Assembly: GCF_900496995.4 (NCBI RefSeq)
Contig: NC_044029.1
Coordinates: forward strand, 14,260,001 to 14,324,000
Length of the DNA: 64,000 bases
Reading direction: 5' to 3'
Source: Aquila chrysaetos chrysaetos
Lineage: Eukaryota; Chordata; Aves; Accipitriformes; Accipitridae
In this document: positions 12,181-26,666 of the stretch, piece after piece
Layout: every line of letters begins with the position of its first letter
How positions within the stretch are numbered: position 1 is the first letter of the stretch
Translations under genes and position numbers: made by a program
The notes under the pieces: model-generated
The model's input: the letters and a program-made list of their open reading frames with translations, nothing else
What the model was told of the DNA's origin: nothing
Database searches by the model: none

Positions 12181-14640
12181 AGATAGACCGACAAGATCGA
12201 AGCATGCTTTCAAAAGGGCAGTGGCTCTAAACTGTGCGATTACAGGTACGATACCGTCGTTCCTGGAAAGTGATTGAGGGAGGTTCAACTCAAAATCTGC
12301 CTACACAGAGGATAAACAGTGGTTTAAAAAATAATATTCACAAAAGTCTTAAGATGGCTGAGGCTATGCCTAAAGCCACCAGTGCAGGGTATGCTGAAGG
12401 TCTGATGACGGATGCAGGCGATGATGTATAGCAAGACCAGATTTGGTGGCAGATGGACACTCAGCACTGTGTGGACAGCACAGACACCTCATTGCCTCCT
12501 AAGCCAAAGTCTCCAACAGAAGGCAGTAGGCAGAGGATTCTGATGTACCCGGGTACTCTGAGGCACTCATTAAAGAATCGGAGATTCTCTTAGAGGAGCC
12601 TATGGCTCTCTCTTACTACGGAAGCAGCCTGGAGAGGTCAGCATCCATGTCTTTGGTGTCAGCAGTCAATAGGACAGTCTATGCTGTCTTTGGGAGGGGC
12701 ACCCAGTACGGACTCAGAAACCCACAATAAACTTAAGAGTCTGTAGACGAGGGCTTTGAGATATGCTGGGAACAGTCATTCACAACAGCATTCGGCATTC
12801 CCCGTCCACAGATGAGGGCTCAGCCTATTTGCAGAAGATAATGGGCTTTTTATTATCCAGAGGATTTTGTTGGTCTCTGTGGTGCATTCATTCCCTGTCG
12901 GTCTGAAACCAAAGGTCTTCATGGGATGTTACTGTGCTCCCTACAGCACAAACATATGATAAAAGCATTGTTGACTATACAGGGCACTAACTGGTGGAAT
13001 ATTTGTAGAGATGTATTTTCTTTAAGCAGAAGTTGGACAACATCATAAAAGCAAGCATGGGTTGGTGACAGTAATTCTCTCTGAGAAAGGGTTAAGCTTT
13101 TTTGGTTTTTTCCTTTCTTTTTCCTCTGCTCCCTAGATACAGAAAAAAATGGCAGGACTCTCTTGCCCTTAAAACATTTTTCAGCCAGCAACCCATGGCA
13201 TATTTTCTGCTAAATTGTCAGAAGCCAAATGCAGGAGACTTGGATAAAGCCAAAGACTGAATTATGGGCAACAATCTTGTTTAGACTGCAAAGAACTTCT
13301 GCTCCTTGTTTTTATAGTGGGTCTGTCTGGTCCAGCTGAGCAATGTCCGGGGGGACTGGCATGTGGCACTTGTGCACCAACTCGGGATGGAGGAGTTTTG
13401 ACTCAGTAAGTAGGAAGTCCTGCTTCCACGTGTTTTCTGGTTGTAAAGCCCCAGTATAATCTAATGGGTCGTCTGGAGAGAGAAAGGTATCGCACCATAA
13501 ATAATGTAAGTGGATTTATAATTGCATGATGGGAGATAGGAAAATGATGCGTGGAATTCATCTGGGAGGCAAAAATGTCAATGTTTTTGTCTGAAATGAG
13601 CACGTGAGTGGGTCAGTGTCTGTAAGGTGCCAATGAACACAAAGCCTGTGCTTTTATCACTTGTTCAGCATAATCCTTCCAGAGTGCTATGCTGAGTTGC
13701 TTTTGAAGGCCCTGTGCCAGGGCTTTATCAGATCAACCTAGATCAACGGTTAGGCTTGATTATTATGTTTGTATGTCTTTCTGCCTTTTCTTCTGTCCAA
13801 TTCTACTAACCAGTCCAGAGGCTTTAAGTTATGAAAAAAGTTTGTTGAAATGGAGTAATGAAAAGTGTTTTAGGCTGGCCTTCTCTCACCCAACATGTGG
13901 ATGGGTGGAGAACATGGAGGTACAATGTCGAGACCTGAGCTCACTCCCTGTATTGTACACACTCTGATTTCTGAGGTAGTGGAAGTCCTAAATCGTAACT
14001 GGGACAAATGGCCGCATAGAGAATTGTCCATAGAAACCTGGAGTCGCGAAGCCTTGATGCAGTCACAAAGCACCCTCTGATGGGCTAATGGGTCTTATCC
14101 GAAGTTGGGGTTGTGTTTGCTAGGTCGCAGGCAATTAGACAATGGAGCGGACTGGAAAGTCTCTAAGCAAAGTCAGAAGTCCAGCCGGTTGCCTGGGATA
14201 TAGTGCTTCCAGGTCTGCTGGACACGCTGCTAGGATGCTGAGCCCAAACCCTGGACCCTCTCAGTCTGAACTATCTGATTTGTGCCAGAAACATTGGTTG
14301 CATTAATGGGACCGGGCAAGATACGGACTCAAGCACAGGCTAACAGTCCAACATGCTGTTAGCAGGCTCCTGGCATGGTTTTGGCCCACACAGCATCTGT
14401 CCCAGGTATTGTCTGGTGAATTAACATAGGCCAGACACTGTTCCCAATATGTCTGATGGACAGGACCGCTCTATTTTGAGGGAAAGAGGGATTGGAGGAA
14501 ACGTAAGCGTAGGGAGGACCTGGATTATGCTTTGAAGCCAGAGAATATCCCCAGATTGTTTAATTCACAGTACAGACGTACCCACTGTGTCTAGAGGCAC
14601 GGGTCAGGTTTTGTGCTGGTACTCTAGAACGAGAGGAGCT
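12181..14640. other. Intergenic block with short coding-like ORFs, unidentified
   Basis: Slightly more GC-rich than its flanks. It holds several short + strand open stretches with protein-like composition: 12234-12431 (65 codons), 13895-14080 (61 codons), an ATG frame from about 14143 of 54 codons, and 14457-14594 (open, no ATG, very basic, ending RLFNSQYRRTHCV). They are in different frames, are separated by stops, and match no family I know. Possibilities are remnants of an old pseudogene or transposon, or chance. Confidence 0.3.
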
Positions 14641-17600
14641 CACAGAGCCAAGCACACCGACCGGAGCCTCCTGGCTTTTTCCTGGATGGAGCTGGGATCC
14701 TGGAAATCCTGGGTGCCCAAACTGCAGAAGGTGGGATCCTGACGCCTTTTCCTGGAGGCAGCAGGAGGCAGCAAGAGGCAGCAGCTGGTCGCTGGCCTCA
14801 GCGCTCTTCGAGCTGAAGCTTTCTGGTGCAGCTCACATCTCTTTTGCTTCAAGTCCCCTGAGCTAGCATGAAATGTCAGCCTTCTCAGGACTGATGGAAG
14901 AACAAGTATATAAACAGTTATGCAGGGTGAAAAAGGGGATGCTTTCCTAATAAAGCGATTATTTTTCCATCTGGCTTATAGAAACTGTGGTGGTGATGGC
15001 AATGAAGATCCCAATTTGACTGAGCAGTCAAATGTATGCAAATTGTGGTATGTTCTAGGACATTTTGGCTTTTGAGGAGTGTAAGTCTCTTGTCATACAT
15101 CCCTGCTGTAATTTGCCCACCTGCACACTTGCTGGGCTGTAGTACTGACCATTTTCTTGGCTTCTCCAGCACATTTTCTAATGTCCCACCTGCCTCAAGA
15201 TTTTGGAATTGGAAACTGTAACACTTCAACAGGTTCAGGACATCCTTGTCCCATCTCCAGCCTTCTAAATACTCTGGGTTTAAAGCTTACCCTTTTAGAC
15301 AGCTGAAGCAAACAGGAACGTGTGCTTTCTATAGAATAATAAATGCATAGATATGAACAAAAGTAAGTCCCAATACACTTAGTTTCCTTGTCTCCCTGAC
15401 CATTCTTCTGGACGGACATGAGAGTCCTCTGTACCTCATTTCCTCCTAGTCCCCATTTTCCCAGATCTGCTTGGCTGGGGTCTGTTTTCTGTGCCTTTGG
15501 CTTTCCTGCTATAATTTTCCTCAGCGTGGCTCATGAGATACTTTTCTCTTATAATGCTGGAGCCCTTTGATCAGTTTTATCAGTTGATCTCTTCATTGAT
15601 TATTTCCTTTCTGCAGTTAAAAGTGTTCTGCCACGACTGGCAACCATCTTGCTGATCAAGGATGCTGTGTTTCGGATGGAAAACCACTGAAGCCTGCGGG
15701 CTCCCATTGCCAGCCTTGTGCCCGTCTCCACCACCACCACCGTGAGAGAGCCTGGGAGCATCCCTTCTGCCAGAATTCCCCAAATATGCACAGGGATTTT
15801 CCTCAAATTGTCCTTCTGAGCCTTCTGGAAGAGGGATGGCTCACTGAACCAGAAACTGAGAAGGGAATTAAGTGTTTCACAACGGCCGTGAGGCACACGG
15901 TGGCACTAGGTGCCTGGCGAAACAAGATCGACTTTCTCCAGCTGGCCCTAACTGCCTGCGACCTCAGATCTACGTCTCTGATGGAAGAGGCGAAAGCCTG
16001 AGTATCGCACGGCAAGACACAGTAAGAAATCTAGGTTTGCAGTAGAATGTCTGGGAATACTCTCTTAGCAAGTGTCTTCCTCCGTCTGTCATCGTGTCGT
16101 ATGAATTCTGCTTCTGGTCATATTACACCCACAAATCCTTTGGGGCAAGCTTTTCCTGTAATGCTTTCTCATGCCTCCCTCACAAATAAACCCAGGGCAC
16201 ATTCCTGCTACCTTATTAAAAGATCTATGACATAATTATTGAAAATATTGCTCACATTAAAAAAAAATTATTAGTTTTTTAAAAGGTGATGGCTTAATTT
16301 TCAGTCTGGGTCCTTCAGAATCTTTTAATGGCTGGTTAACATCACATTGGCAGCCTAAACTTCTGAGCCATAAAATGTGAAACTTTTAAATTTTTTCCTT
16401 ATGACAGAGGTATTTGGGGTAGAAAATCTGAATGACACGAAAGAAGAAATTTGCCAGGGAGCTCTAACGGGGAAATAGAGCTGAACAATCTTTTTCTAAT
16501 TATCCTAATAGACTGCCATTATCAGAAATGCTCTGTGCTCCATTGGGAAAGAAAGTTATGTTAATAGGAAACAAAGATATTTGATCCTTCGTAGATCAAA
16601 GCACTTTTATGATGCTGCTGTCATTATGAAAGACTCTTGGTGTAAGAATGGTACTTTGTGGACAATGGCTCTATTGTTTGTCACTTATTTACCTTCTAAA
16701 AAAAAAAATAATCAGACCTAGTGTACCATTTATGAGGTCCCAGATTTGATAAGAAATGCTTCACTCTACCATAAAGCAACAGTTTTTAGGACTATGCTGT
16801 AGTTCACCGCCTACAAACATGAGAAGTTTCACTGTGCAAAAAGGAGTATTTGATATGGAAATAAAAACTTGCCAAAACCCACTGAAGTGCAGAAGGTCCT
16901 TGCAAAGCCTCTGAATTCCACACTGGAAAGGCCTGTGGGCTTTCTTACCCATTTTTTCCCTTTCTCTTTATGCTTACTTGCATTCAGAGTTTAGCTCTGA
17001 GAGTGTCCAAGCACCCTTTTTCCTTTTGTACTTACACAGTGCTTAGAGCAGTGGGATGCTGGTCCATGACCAAAGCTCCAAATTGCTCTGCTAACACAGA
17101 TAATAATAAATGTAGAGAGAGATCGATACTGAGAACAGTTCACCTGTGGCTCACAAAATGGATTTCTTAACTGCTGTAAAACCCTCCAAGGAGGGAAAAA
17201 GTGCTTAAAGACCTGGAAAGGCCTATGTACACCAGCAGTGTTGTGTAAAGAATAGTGTCAAGAGTATGGGAGAAGGAGAGAGAATGTTTTTCAAGGGAAA
17301 GCCTATCAATTCTTGTAGGTAGAAAAGCAGTACTGAGGGATAGAACTAAATAATTAATAGTGGTAGTTTACTTTGACCTGTATTTCAGTTCTGTACAAGC
17401 TAGTATCACCAATTCCTATTTAAGTAGAGTGAATAGAAGAAAAACGTATTTGAATGTTGAATAGCTTGTCAGTTCACCAAACTTAACACTTGATGAACCC
17501 AATAAACCACAATGATTTATTGTTTTGTTTGTTTTCTACTGACCCTTGTATAAAGGTGGGTTTTTAATGATTTTTTTTCATGGAAATGCTTTGTTTCTGC

Positions 17601-20600
17601 ATGAGTATCTTTATCCTCTTTCTTTGACTGGTGCTCCATGAATAGTCTCATACTGTGGATGCACATACGTGTCTGTCTTTAAAACTGGAGATCTTTCTTC
17701 CCCCTTTTGCAATACCAATAAAGGGTACTGTACAGTCGTCCCATGTGCCCAGCACATGGGTGCATACACAGTTTGCCCACTGCCATTTCAGTTTCTCTTT
17801 GCTGCTTTTTGGAATGAGGCACTTGGTGTCTATGAGGGTTTTTAAATGCTTTTGCTCCAGCTTCTTCAAACATTATCTTTTCTTGTACCTCTTCCAAATT
17901 CCACCTCTCAACCTCTATACAACCTCTCCGTGTTCGCTGTCTTAGAGGTGGGCAAATTTCTGTTTAAAAGTGCTCCGCTTGCAGTACTTTTAAGCCCAGA
18001 GCAAGGAGGGCTCAGGACTTTCAGTTGCAAAGCTGCTTGTTCAGGAAGCCACGGAAGCTGCATCCAGTTCCAGAGGTGGCATTTCCTGGGGGAGAAGTTT
18101 TGGCACCACTCACTGCACAGACACGAGGGCTCCAGAATAGGATCCATCCCTCTGGATGGAGAAGCCCACTTGGGTGGCCAGGTTCAGCAGGACTGGGTCT
18201 CCAGGTGAGCAGAAGCTTTGTGTCCGTGTTAGACTTTCAGGCTGTTCAAAATACAACGCTGACAAATCTCACAGTGAACCCTTACGTGTCCAGGGCATGA
18301 CAAGCAGCTCCATTACCGTGCACTACATCAAAAAAAATGGAATGGCATGCTAGGAGGGCTGCCGTGTTCTTTTGGGAGACGGTAGTTATGGAGGACAGAC
18401 AGCTAGAGAATAAGGCTGTGTATTACGTCACCCAAGTCTGCCAATTTTCAGGCAGGTAAACCATGTACTTCTGTATCATACTTGAGATCTGCTCACATAT
18501 TCACACATTTCGGGCGTAGGATCAATTTAATGCAGACCTTTTTGCTTTCCCCCTCAATAGGAAGCACCATTGCTTTTTTGGCATAGGCATCATTGCTGAG
18601 GTTTCCTCCACATACTCTCCTCATACCACATCTGCACAGCATGATGGTTATAGTTCCCTCAACATCTTTGTTGGAAAATGCTCTGATTAAAGTAAGCAAG
18701 AGAAAGGCCTGGTCATTGCACACGGCTGAGGAAGATTTGGTGTCAGATCTTTGTTCCTTGTTAAGGTCTTCAAGACCGCTGTTATTTCCAGATCAGCTCA
18801 GTGAGAACTGAGTGATCTGACCCCCTCTGCTTTTGAGGTGCTTGGTTTCACAACGTAGGCATTGGATGGCTCTCTTCCCTAGCGTACTCCTCCAGTAAGA
18901 GAGGAATAACTCCTCACAAAGGGTAGAAAGGATGTATTAGTTGCAGTTACCCTGTTCTGTGACTTAGCCCCTGGTCCTGATAACCTATATCTCCCTTTCA
19001 AAGTAATCGGTTTTGCATACTGGAGTTATTTCCCCAAATAACACTTTTATCCAGCCAGTTAGGATCCATTTACCACCATTGTGCTCCACGACCTTCCCCC
19101 CTTGTCCCCATAGATAAATTCTTTCTTTCTCTAGTCATGCAGCTTGCAGATTATTTCAAGATGGGGGGGTCTTTAACCCGTGCAGGGGACTCCATGTTTC
19201 TGTGAGATTTGACCCCGTGCTGTGCATCTGTACGGATCCCTACTTCCTCACTTAATTCTCCTATTAAGATGGTTTTCTCAACTGTAAGTAATGGTCTGTG
19301 CTAGAAAAGTGAAAAAAATGAAAACATTATGACTGTCTTATTCTTCAAAACCAGGGTGGCAGAGACGTAGTTAAATAGTTGTCACAGTGCGCACAGGCAA
19401 AATTAAATTTCTTAAAATGAATATGGGATGAAAAAGGTCTTCATCTCCTCAGAGTACGCGGCTCCCTGAAATGGTTTTAGACTGGCTTTGCAGGTACCAA
19501 TGCAAACTTGCCCACAAAATCCGATGAAAAATTTCAATTGACCGGCCTGTGACTGCAGTTGTTGTGTATTAGTGCAATGTATGATTGGGTAACTCCTGTC
19601 ACTGCCTCTGCATCAGCCTATTCTGACTTGACAGTACTGTTTCCATGTGTGCAGGACACCAAGACTTACAGCCTATACCATCAACACCTCCAGTAACTCA
19701 TACCGTTATTCTGTAGTTTGGGAAGAAAGTTACTTGAAGCTAGGAGGAGATATGGAGTCCCCTTCACCGGGATAAATGCAAGCAAGAGCACGTGTCCCCA
19801 AAACTGCAAAGCTTTCTGGAATCTAAACTGATGTGCCAGAGGCACATCTTGGGTATGTATTACTTAGCCAGAAGGACGAGAGGAGTGGGACAGAGCAGCA
19901 GGTAGAAAAAGCAGCGAGGAAGTACCAGCGTCACCCAGAGAAGCAGATTTTGTACGAACAGGAAGGTAACAGAGCGTTTGGGTGAAGCTGTGGCTGAACA
20001 CAGAAATTGTCCAGAGCCGCCTTCAAGGCGACAGCATTTTGCAGTGTGCAGTAAATGAACGGGATAGTGCCAAAAAGGTATCTTTACTCTCTGAGGATGT
20101 CCCCTCCTCACTGGGCTTACACAGTCAGGGTATTTCACCATATCAGGGCATTTTAAAATATGAACGGGAGTTTCTACGCAGGCATATGGGGATTCCTGGT
20201 CTCCAGCAGGAAACTCTGGTTGACTTCAGTTGTCGCTGGAGTTAGACTATACTGTAAAGGAAGCGCCTAAACCCTGCCCAAGGCGGGGAGAACTAGGCCT
20301 GGGCCTTAGAGAAATTCATACTGAAGTTGAATGACATTAAATGGACTTTCATGAATGTAGTCCTATTTTTGGCTTTTAAAATACAAAGTTAGCAAATTGG
20401 GTCAGAATGACAATTGCTAGATTAAACACTGTTCCTGGAAGTTGTAAACTGAGATGCTTTCTTGCAGGGTAGGTCTTGCAAACTTTGACTTGCTATATTG
20501 TCCTGTGTTTTGGGGTAGGACCTACTATGATCAATTTTAGATCTTCAAGTGTGAACATAAGCAATGACCATTCTGGCAGCTGGAGCATCTCAAGCCTCTC

Positions 20601-23600
20601 TATATTCCACGGATTGGTGTTGAATTTGTTTGCAAAATGGAGACAAGTCCAGTGGAAAATTTGATGTTTTATTGTTTTCTTCAAGCTTCCTACGATTTTC
20701 AAGCAGCTGTAAGAGAAACTTGAGGTAAGTATATAAACCCCATTTTTAAGGAAATGGCTTTCTGTCTCATTCTGTTCTACAAATGGGCCTTCTACATTGT
20801 TCATCTATTACACTGAATTTAACAAGTATCAAATATACCGTGGCATCACCAAACAAAATAGCAAACGTGTAGAACTATGACTACCCTAGTGGCAAGCAAT
20901 GGCCAATTTCCTTGACAAATAGTCAGCTCCAAGAATCTGTGTATAAAATTTGTATGCAGTTACACACTAATATTGAGGAATATGCTGAAATCTCACAAAC
21001 TCCAGAATATTGCCAGTTGCCCAAACCTACAAAAAACCCCCAAACCACTCATGGGAAAATCCAACAATACAGAGGATTGTCTGTATACTGGGAGAAGTAT
21101 ATATCAAATAAAGCAAAACTCCTCATACTTTGCACTCACAGTAGGGCATTCAGTTAAGTCAGGGAACTATTCTCCCACTTCATGAATTAAGATGCTGGTG
21201 GCTGGTTCTTCCACTTGGCTAGTTTGCCATGGTTTAGACACGTTCTCATCAATCATCTCTTCTGTGTACTTCCCTGGTACAATGATCTTGGCTCCTCTTT
21301 CGTTTGCTGACTGATCATGATGTTCAGGGAGAGAAGTGCTGAGGCATTTGTTCACGTTGCAGACTTAAGACTGCTTTCATATCCTAGAATTAATTCCCTG
21401 GCCACACAAAACTTTCTGGAGTTCATTTTCATAGTTAACCAGAAAAGAGGCCTAGGAGAATTTCACAGAAGGCTGTGGTACTTCCTACAGGAGATGAAAT
21501 CTGTTTCTAGTAGAGCAATCTTCCCAATTACTTTTTTCTTAGAAGGCCGGGAGAGCTCCTTCCTCCAGGAAAAGGTCAGTTCATAAACTGGAAATGCTGA
21601 TAATAGCTGCAGTGACAGCTATAGATAGTCCTGAGAAGCTGTTGTTATGCATGGAACCAAATTAATAACTGCAGACACCTGTCAAAACAGTGATTACATA
21701 TCAAGAATGACACCAGATGAAAAAGGAGATGTTTGAAACTTCCTTCAAGTATTAGTTTTGGAGTCCTGAGACCTTCAAGGCCAGTTGGAGAAGACTCTTG
21801 GTATGTGCATGCATAATACTTAGTGGAAGTCTTTAGATTCACAGATGGACAGTTTTTTCCCTTGTTAATGAAACATATTTTTTGCTTGACAAGTGGAAAA
21901 CGATGCCACCTGTGAAAAGATTAAATAGGGATTTTGAGTGGACTCTTTGTGACTGACTTTTTTAGAAATCCTGGCTGTGGGCCAGCTCTCAAGAGTAATA
22001 TTCTTAATGTTTGTTTTTTCCTATGACTGAGATCGGATCCTTAGATAATTGTGACAATGCCACAACAAATTGTTTTATGGAGGGAACGTACTCAAATTTC
22101 CTACGTCTCCAGAGTCACTGGAGCACAAGTCTGTGATTCTCATTATGCGAACAAGATGTTCTTAATGTTGATACTGCCTTTTCTTTCCAGTAAACTTGCA
22201 AGCGTTAGGTATAACACATGGAATTCCTTCTACTGTATTTATTAGCATGGGTAAGTTTGCATTTTTCTTTAAAATTTCTCATCTCATGTAACTGGGACTC
22301 TGTTCAAGCAAAGACAGATAAAGAGTTGAATCAATTTCCTAGGCTTAGTTTAGATAATATACAACAATACCCACATTATTTTTTACAATAACATTGTTGC
22401 AGAATGACAGATTTGTCCCTTGGTTGGCACATGTTTACTGAAAGAGAAGACGATGTGCTTATTGTGGTTGGTGGAGATGCTGGTCCATCCTTTGCTGGTG
22501 GAAGCAGTGCAGCTCTGCTGGAGTTTGAGAGCTATGTTCTCCTGCAGCACCTGAGCATCTGCACAATTACTGTGCCTCATGGATCTGCAAAGGATTTTCT
22601 AACACTGTTGTTGTTGCTGCTGTGATCCTAGTTCTGGTCTTTTATTGTTAGCTTTCCTGTACTCATGTTCTTACTCTTCTGTCTCCACTTCCTTGTCTTC
22701 CAGTGCTTTCCTGAAGGAAGAACATTAATTTTGCTACAAACATTTTTAATTATTTGAGCCTTTCTTAAGTGGTTGAGTAATGAGATTTTCAGCAGGACCT
22801 TAACTTTCACACAGCAACCTAAACTGATGACAGAGAAATGTCTGATTAGGAGATTATTGTTCCAGTGTTTCATACAACAGTCACAGGAAAAAACTGGTGC
22901 CCAATACTGTAAAGCTGCAATTCCTATGACAGACAATATGGACAGGAGAGTTGGACACTTTGTGCGGCAGCAGCTTGCTTGCTGTCTAGTTTATGTGGGC
23001 CACTAAGGCAGAGAGCAAACATGGAGCAGCAGCAACAGCAAGGACTGTGCAAGTGGTTGGTCTCAATTCGAGATCAAGTATGACCACCAGATTACCCAGG
23101 GATGTTGTCCCCCATTTTGGGAATGAGGTCTGAAGCCGCATGCCCAGCTGATGCAGCACTTCTCCCGCAGCGTCATTCTCTGTGCTCTTCTGCTAGTGTC
23201 TGCTAAGGCTTGGCCTTTATCCCCATCCATTTTTCTTACAGGTGATCTCATCTTCTTTATGGCTTTCACTTGTATCTCTGACTAGCTCTTTTTCCTTGGC
23301 CATTCACGTATCTGCACCTTCCCTGAGGACTGAGTTCCCAGATAAAACTCAGTCATGTATTATCTAGTGTGCCAGAGTAGTGAGCAGATGGCGTGCTCTG
23401 TCTGCTCTACCTACATAACCCATCACATGAGCCTGCAGTAAACTCTCCTTCAGTTGTTATTGCAGATAACACTACATGTCTGTGGCGTGAATGCTTTAAG
23501 GGAGAAGTCACCTGTACTTAGGTGTGATAGTACATTGCCCAGAACACCAAAGTTTTGACTACAGACACTACCGCTCACTATGTGGTACAAAAATAAAAAT

Positions 23601-23630
23601 CTTTCTTCCACGTACCAAGATGTATAACCT
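14641..23630. other. Intergenic DNA, nothing assigned
   Basis: Mixed-composition non-coding sequence between the two genes. Short ORFs on both strands overlap each other (for example around 15.6-16.0 kb and 17.65-18.35 kb) and none carries a recognisable domain. An A/T-rich stretch lies around 16.2-16.4 kb. I see no tRNA, rRNA or clear transposon. Confidence 0.45.
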
Positions 23631-24270
23631 TGATGCCTCTTTTCCCCTTCTGCACTGAGGCTTTCACTAACCAGCCCATTCTTCCTTTGTAGTTATTCTC
23701 TTTCCCTTTTATGTTCAAGCTGTAGTATTTCTCTCCTCAGATAACACAATTTCATTCTTCTCCCTTATGGCCCCTGCCATATTGCTTACGCTGTCTGGTG
23801 CAAGTAAGTGCACGTGAAAGCATCTTCACTCCCTGTTTTCTTACCATTTCAATCTCCTTATCCATCACACTGCTTCCATCCTTTTGTACCCACTCTGAGC
23901 TCTTCATCCTTCACAAAATCTACCACCCTTCTTAATATCCCATAATACCCTGCCCCTGTTTGCATCCTGTCTCTTGAAGCCCTCTCTCCTCCCTGGCTTA
24001 TGCACTCCCTGTGCTATCTTTGTCACGCTTCTGTTTTTTTCCTTGTAAAGATAATTAATGCCTTTCTCATCCCCATTGACTGCTGGTTCTGTCCCACCTC
24101 ATTAAGACTATTCTGAAACTCACCCACCAAAATTACTTCTCCACTGGCCCTTCTGGCTGAAATGACTCCACCCGCTCCAGCCTCCTTATCTACGCTGAGA
24201 ACCTGCACACTCCCTGCTAAAATCAATTTACATCTAGGATCAGTTAACCTTTTTTTTTTTCTTCTTTCTC
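23630..24270. repeat. Pyrimidine-rich (+) / purine-rich (-) block
   Basis: About 640 bp in which the + strand is strongly biased to C and T (for example the runs near 23640-23720, 23870-24010 and 24240-24275) without being a simple tandem repeat. This is compositional, and no family is recognised. Confidence 0.45.
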
Positions 24271-25173
24271 AGTTTTTACTTTGTTGGTATTTTACCTAGT
24301 TCTTTCAGGTACTTCACAGAAATGACCTACAATCACAATCTCTGAAAAACCAAGCACACGTAACTGTCCTGTGCTGCAGTCCCTCCTAACAGGAATGCAT
24401 CCACTGTCTTGCCTTTCCTTGATGCCTAGATGATGACACGACTGTGCTTAGCCACTGCCTGTCTTTAATTCAACGGAGCTGTTAACTTCTAGTGCAACCT
24501 GAGCAACCTGACTCTTGCCAAGTCCCATATTTTGGCCCCACCTTTCATTTGCCCTTAGTATCTGCATCCTATGCATTTCATACGTGATGCTGCTACTGCC
24601 TCTCCGCCGTGTACCAGATGAACTTTGCCAGCTGTTTGGTAAACCCTGACCCGCTTCGTCTGCCCCGTGAGGGATTGGAGAGAATATGAGGATGCATGTG
24701 GGAGAATTTGCTGTCTCACCAGAAGCAGCAGCCTAGTGCAGCAGAACCTCATCTCTCATGTGGTCCAGTATGGTCTGAAGCCTGCTGGTAACTCACGCAC
24801 GTCCATCGCCTGACCTGATGCACGCCTTTGTCACACGGTTGGCAGTGCCCGCCTCGCACGTAGCAATTGGGAGAGGTCGTCACTGAGCTAGGAACAGTGT
24901 GCACAGGGAGCAGGATCTGTTCATAAGGGTCTGTGGGTGAAGTTTTGGTAAAAGACTTAGTCTGTGTTGAAATGAAACACTAGTCTTTTTTTTTCTTGCT
25001 CCCCGGACACCTAATGAGAACACGCAACCTGTAATTTATACTTTGCCAAAAATTTCGGACACCTAGGGAGGTTAGCGTAAGTATTACGATAATTTGGGAA
25101 GGATTAATTGAGGATGCATGCCATTTTGTGAGGTGTTAGGTCCCGATTAAATGCTCTTTACCGTGTAGTCACA

Positions 25174-25179
25174 TTTTAT
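25174..25179 (-). promoter_or_regulatory. Candidate distal poly(A) signal of LGR5
   Basis: TTTATT on + (AATAAA on -) about 2.86 kb after the LGR5 stop codon. Confidence 0.4.
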
Positions 25180-26660
25180 TACAACTTACATATGTTTGGA
25201 ACACTGATAGAAAAGAAAGCATGTCACCTATTTACAATCACTACACATTTACATTATGTTATTTACAGATAATGAATTTAGCAATATATATGAGCAGAAA
25301 ATATAGCAAATATCAATATGAAACTGTACAGGGCTTAATCTCACGTACTTTGCTGTGGTTGCATTTCACTGTAATAATAAATACAGTTCTATATTTACAC
25401 ATTTTACTTTAAAAATCTATTAAATGAATTTTAACAATTTCAAGTTTAAAATATCTGATCAAAATATTTCAAACATGCTTATAAAAATAAGACACAAAGC
25501 CTTTAGGACTTTCTGCAAGCTACAAAAGTTCTGATAAAAGAAGCTTTCTTTAACTAGTCTTTAGAATTATAACATTATTTTGCTTCTCAAATCACTTTAC
25601 AAACTTCTTAAATATAGCGAGCTGAAAGGAATTTCACTGACATTAAGCAGTGCAGCACAGATGGACCCCAGTTAAATTAAAGCTAAGTAAACACGGTAAT
25701 AGGTATTGTGCAATGGTTGACTGATCCTCTGTTTAATCCAAAGTGGTTTCAGGCATCGTTCTCCAGCTGTATGCTGCACTGCTTCAAAAGCCACAAGAGA
25801 TAAAGGATTAAGATAAGTACTCAGCTGACTTTATCATACATAATTTCGGCATTGGTTCATTTTTTTTTCCTGAAGGATGAACATGTCAGCCAAAATCAAC
25901 TGATGCCATCTGTAACTGCAAAACTAAAAATATGCCAGTGTGAATGGACAGGAAAATCAAGGCATATCCATCATTGGCAACAAATTCTTCATTGTGAAAA
26001 TACATCCTTTGAGTCCCAGGACGTTTTATATACAGTAACAGATGAACAACAGAGATCATCTGTAACTGATTACCTTAATTACTGGGCTAGCCTAACCTTG
26101 GTAATGTTCAAAAATTAGTCTCGTTCACCTGGAGGTTGAGTGGCCATTAACTGAGCAGCGAGTACTGGGCTATTAAATGTTACTCCTCAGGGAGCTATTT
26201 TTAACAATAAAAAAAAGTAAATTTGTGCACTTTCGTGTCTTAAATGATCAGCTCACTTGAGCAAAAGGTGCCAGCTCTGAGAAAAGAATACTGGAATATC
26301 CGCTGATGGCTTGGCCAGGGTCAAAGACTGATATTCTAGGGAAGTGAAGGTAGCTCTGTTGTCCGAGATATTTTGACATTAGACTTGTCAAAGACCTGAA
26401 GTCTATTCTCTCTAACTGGGATCCTTCTGATATGTAAACATACATGCCTTGATTCAGCAAAGTATTAACAGATTTAAAGCCAGAGAGAAACTCTGTGTTA
26501 ATCTAATCTAACTTTTTCCTAAACTAAAGCCATCAGAAGTCCCTGAATTCTGACAGCTGCTCCAATAAATTTTTTTGCAATATATCCAATTTGAATTTAG
26601 AGATTTTTGGTGACAGATAGTTCCACTAGCTAATGACCATCACTGTCAACAATTTGCACC

Positions 26661-26666
26661 TTTATT
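26661..26666 (-). promoter_or_regulatory. Candidate proximal poly(A) signal of LGR5
   Basis: TTTATT on + (AATAAA on -) about 1.38 kb after the LGR5 stop codon. Confidence 0.4.

Noticed and set aside
15580..16015. Overlapping ORFs of 67-98 codons on both strands
   Set aside because: Mutual shadows in locally GC-richer DNA; no domain or splice signals.
17650..18350. Overlapping ORFs on both strands considered as an immunoglobulin-like or receptor pseudogene
   Set aside because: No Cys-Trp-Cys domain pattern, no consistent frame and no splice structure.
19860..20141. Minus-strand ORF with a hydrophobic stretch
   Set aside because: Leu/Phe-rich stretch without motif, start context or neighbours; a + strand ORF overlaps it. 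Probably chance.
6534..25170. Search for THAP2, TSPAN8 or another neighbour gene between ZFC3H1 and LGR5
   Set aside because: No THAP zinc-finger, tetraspanin or other recognisable exon seen; in human these neighbours lie outside this interval as well.
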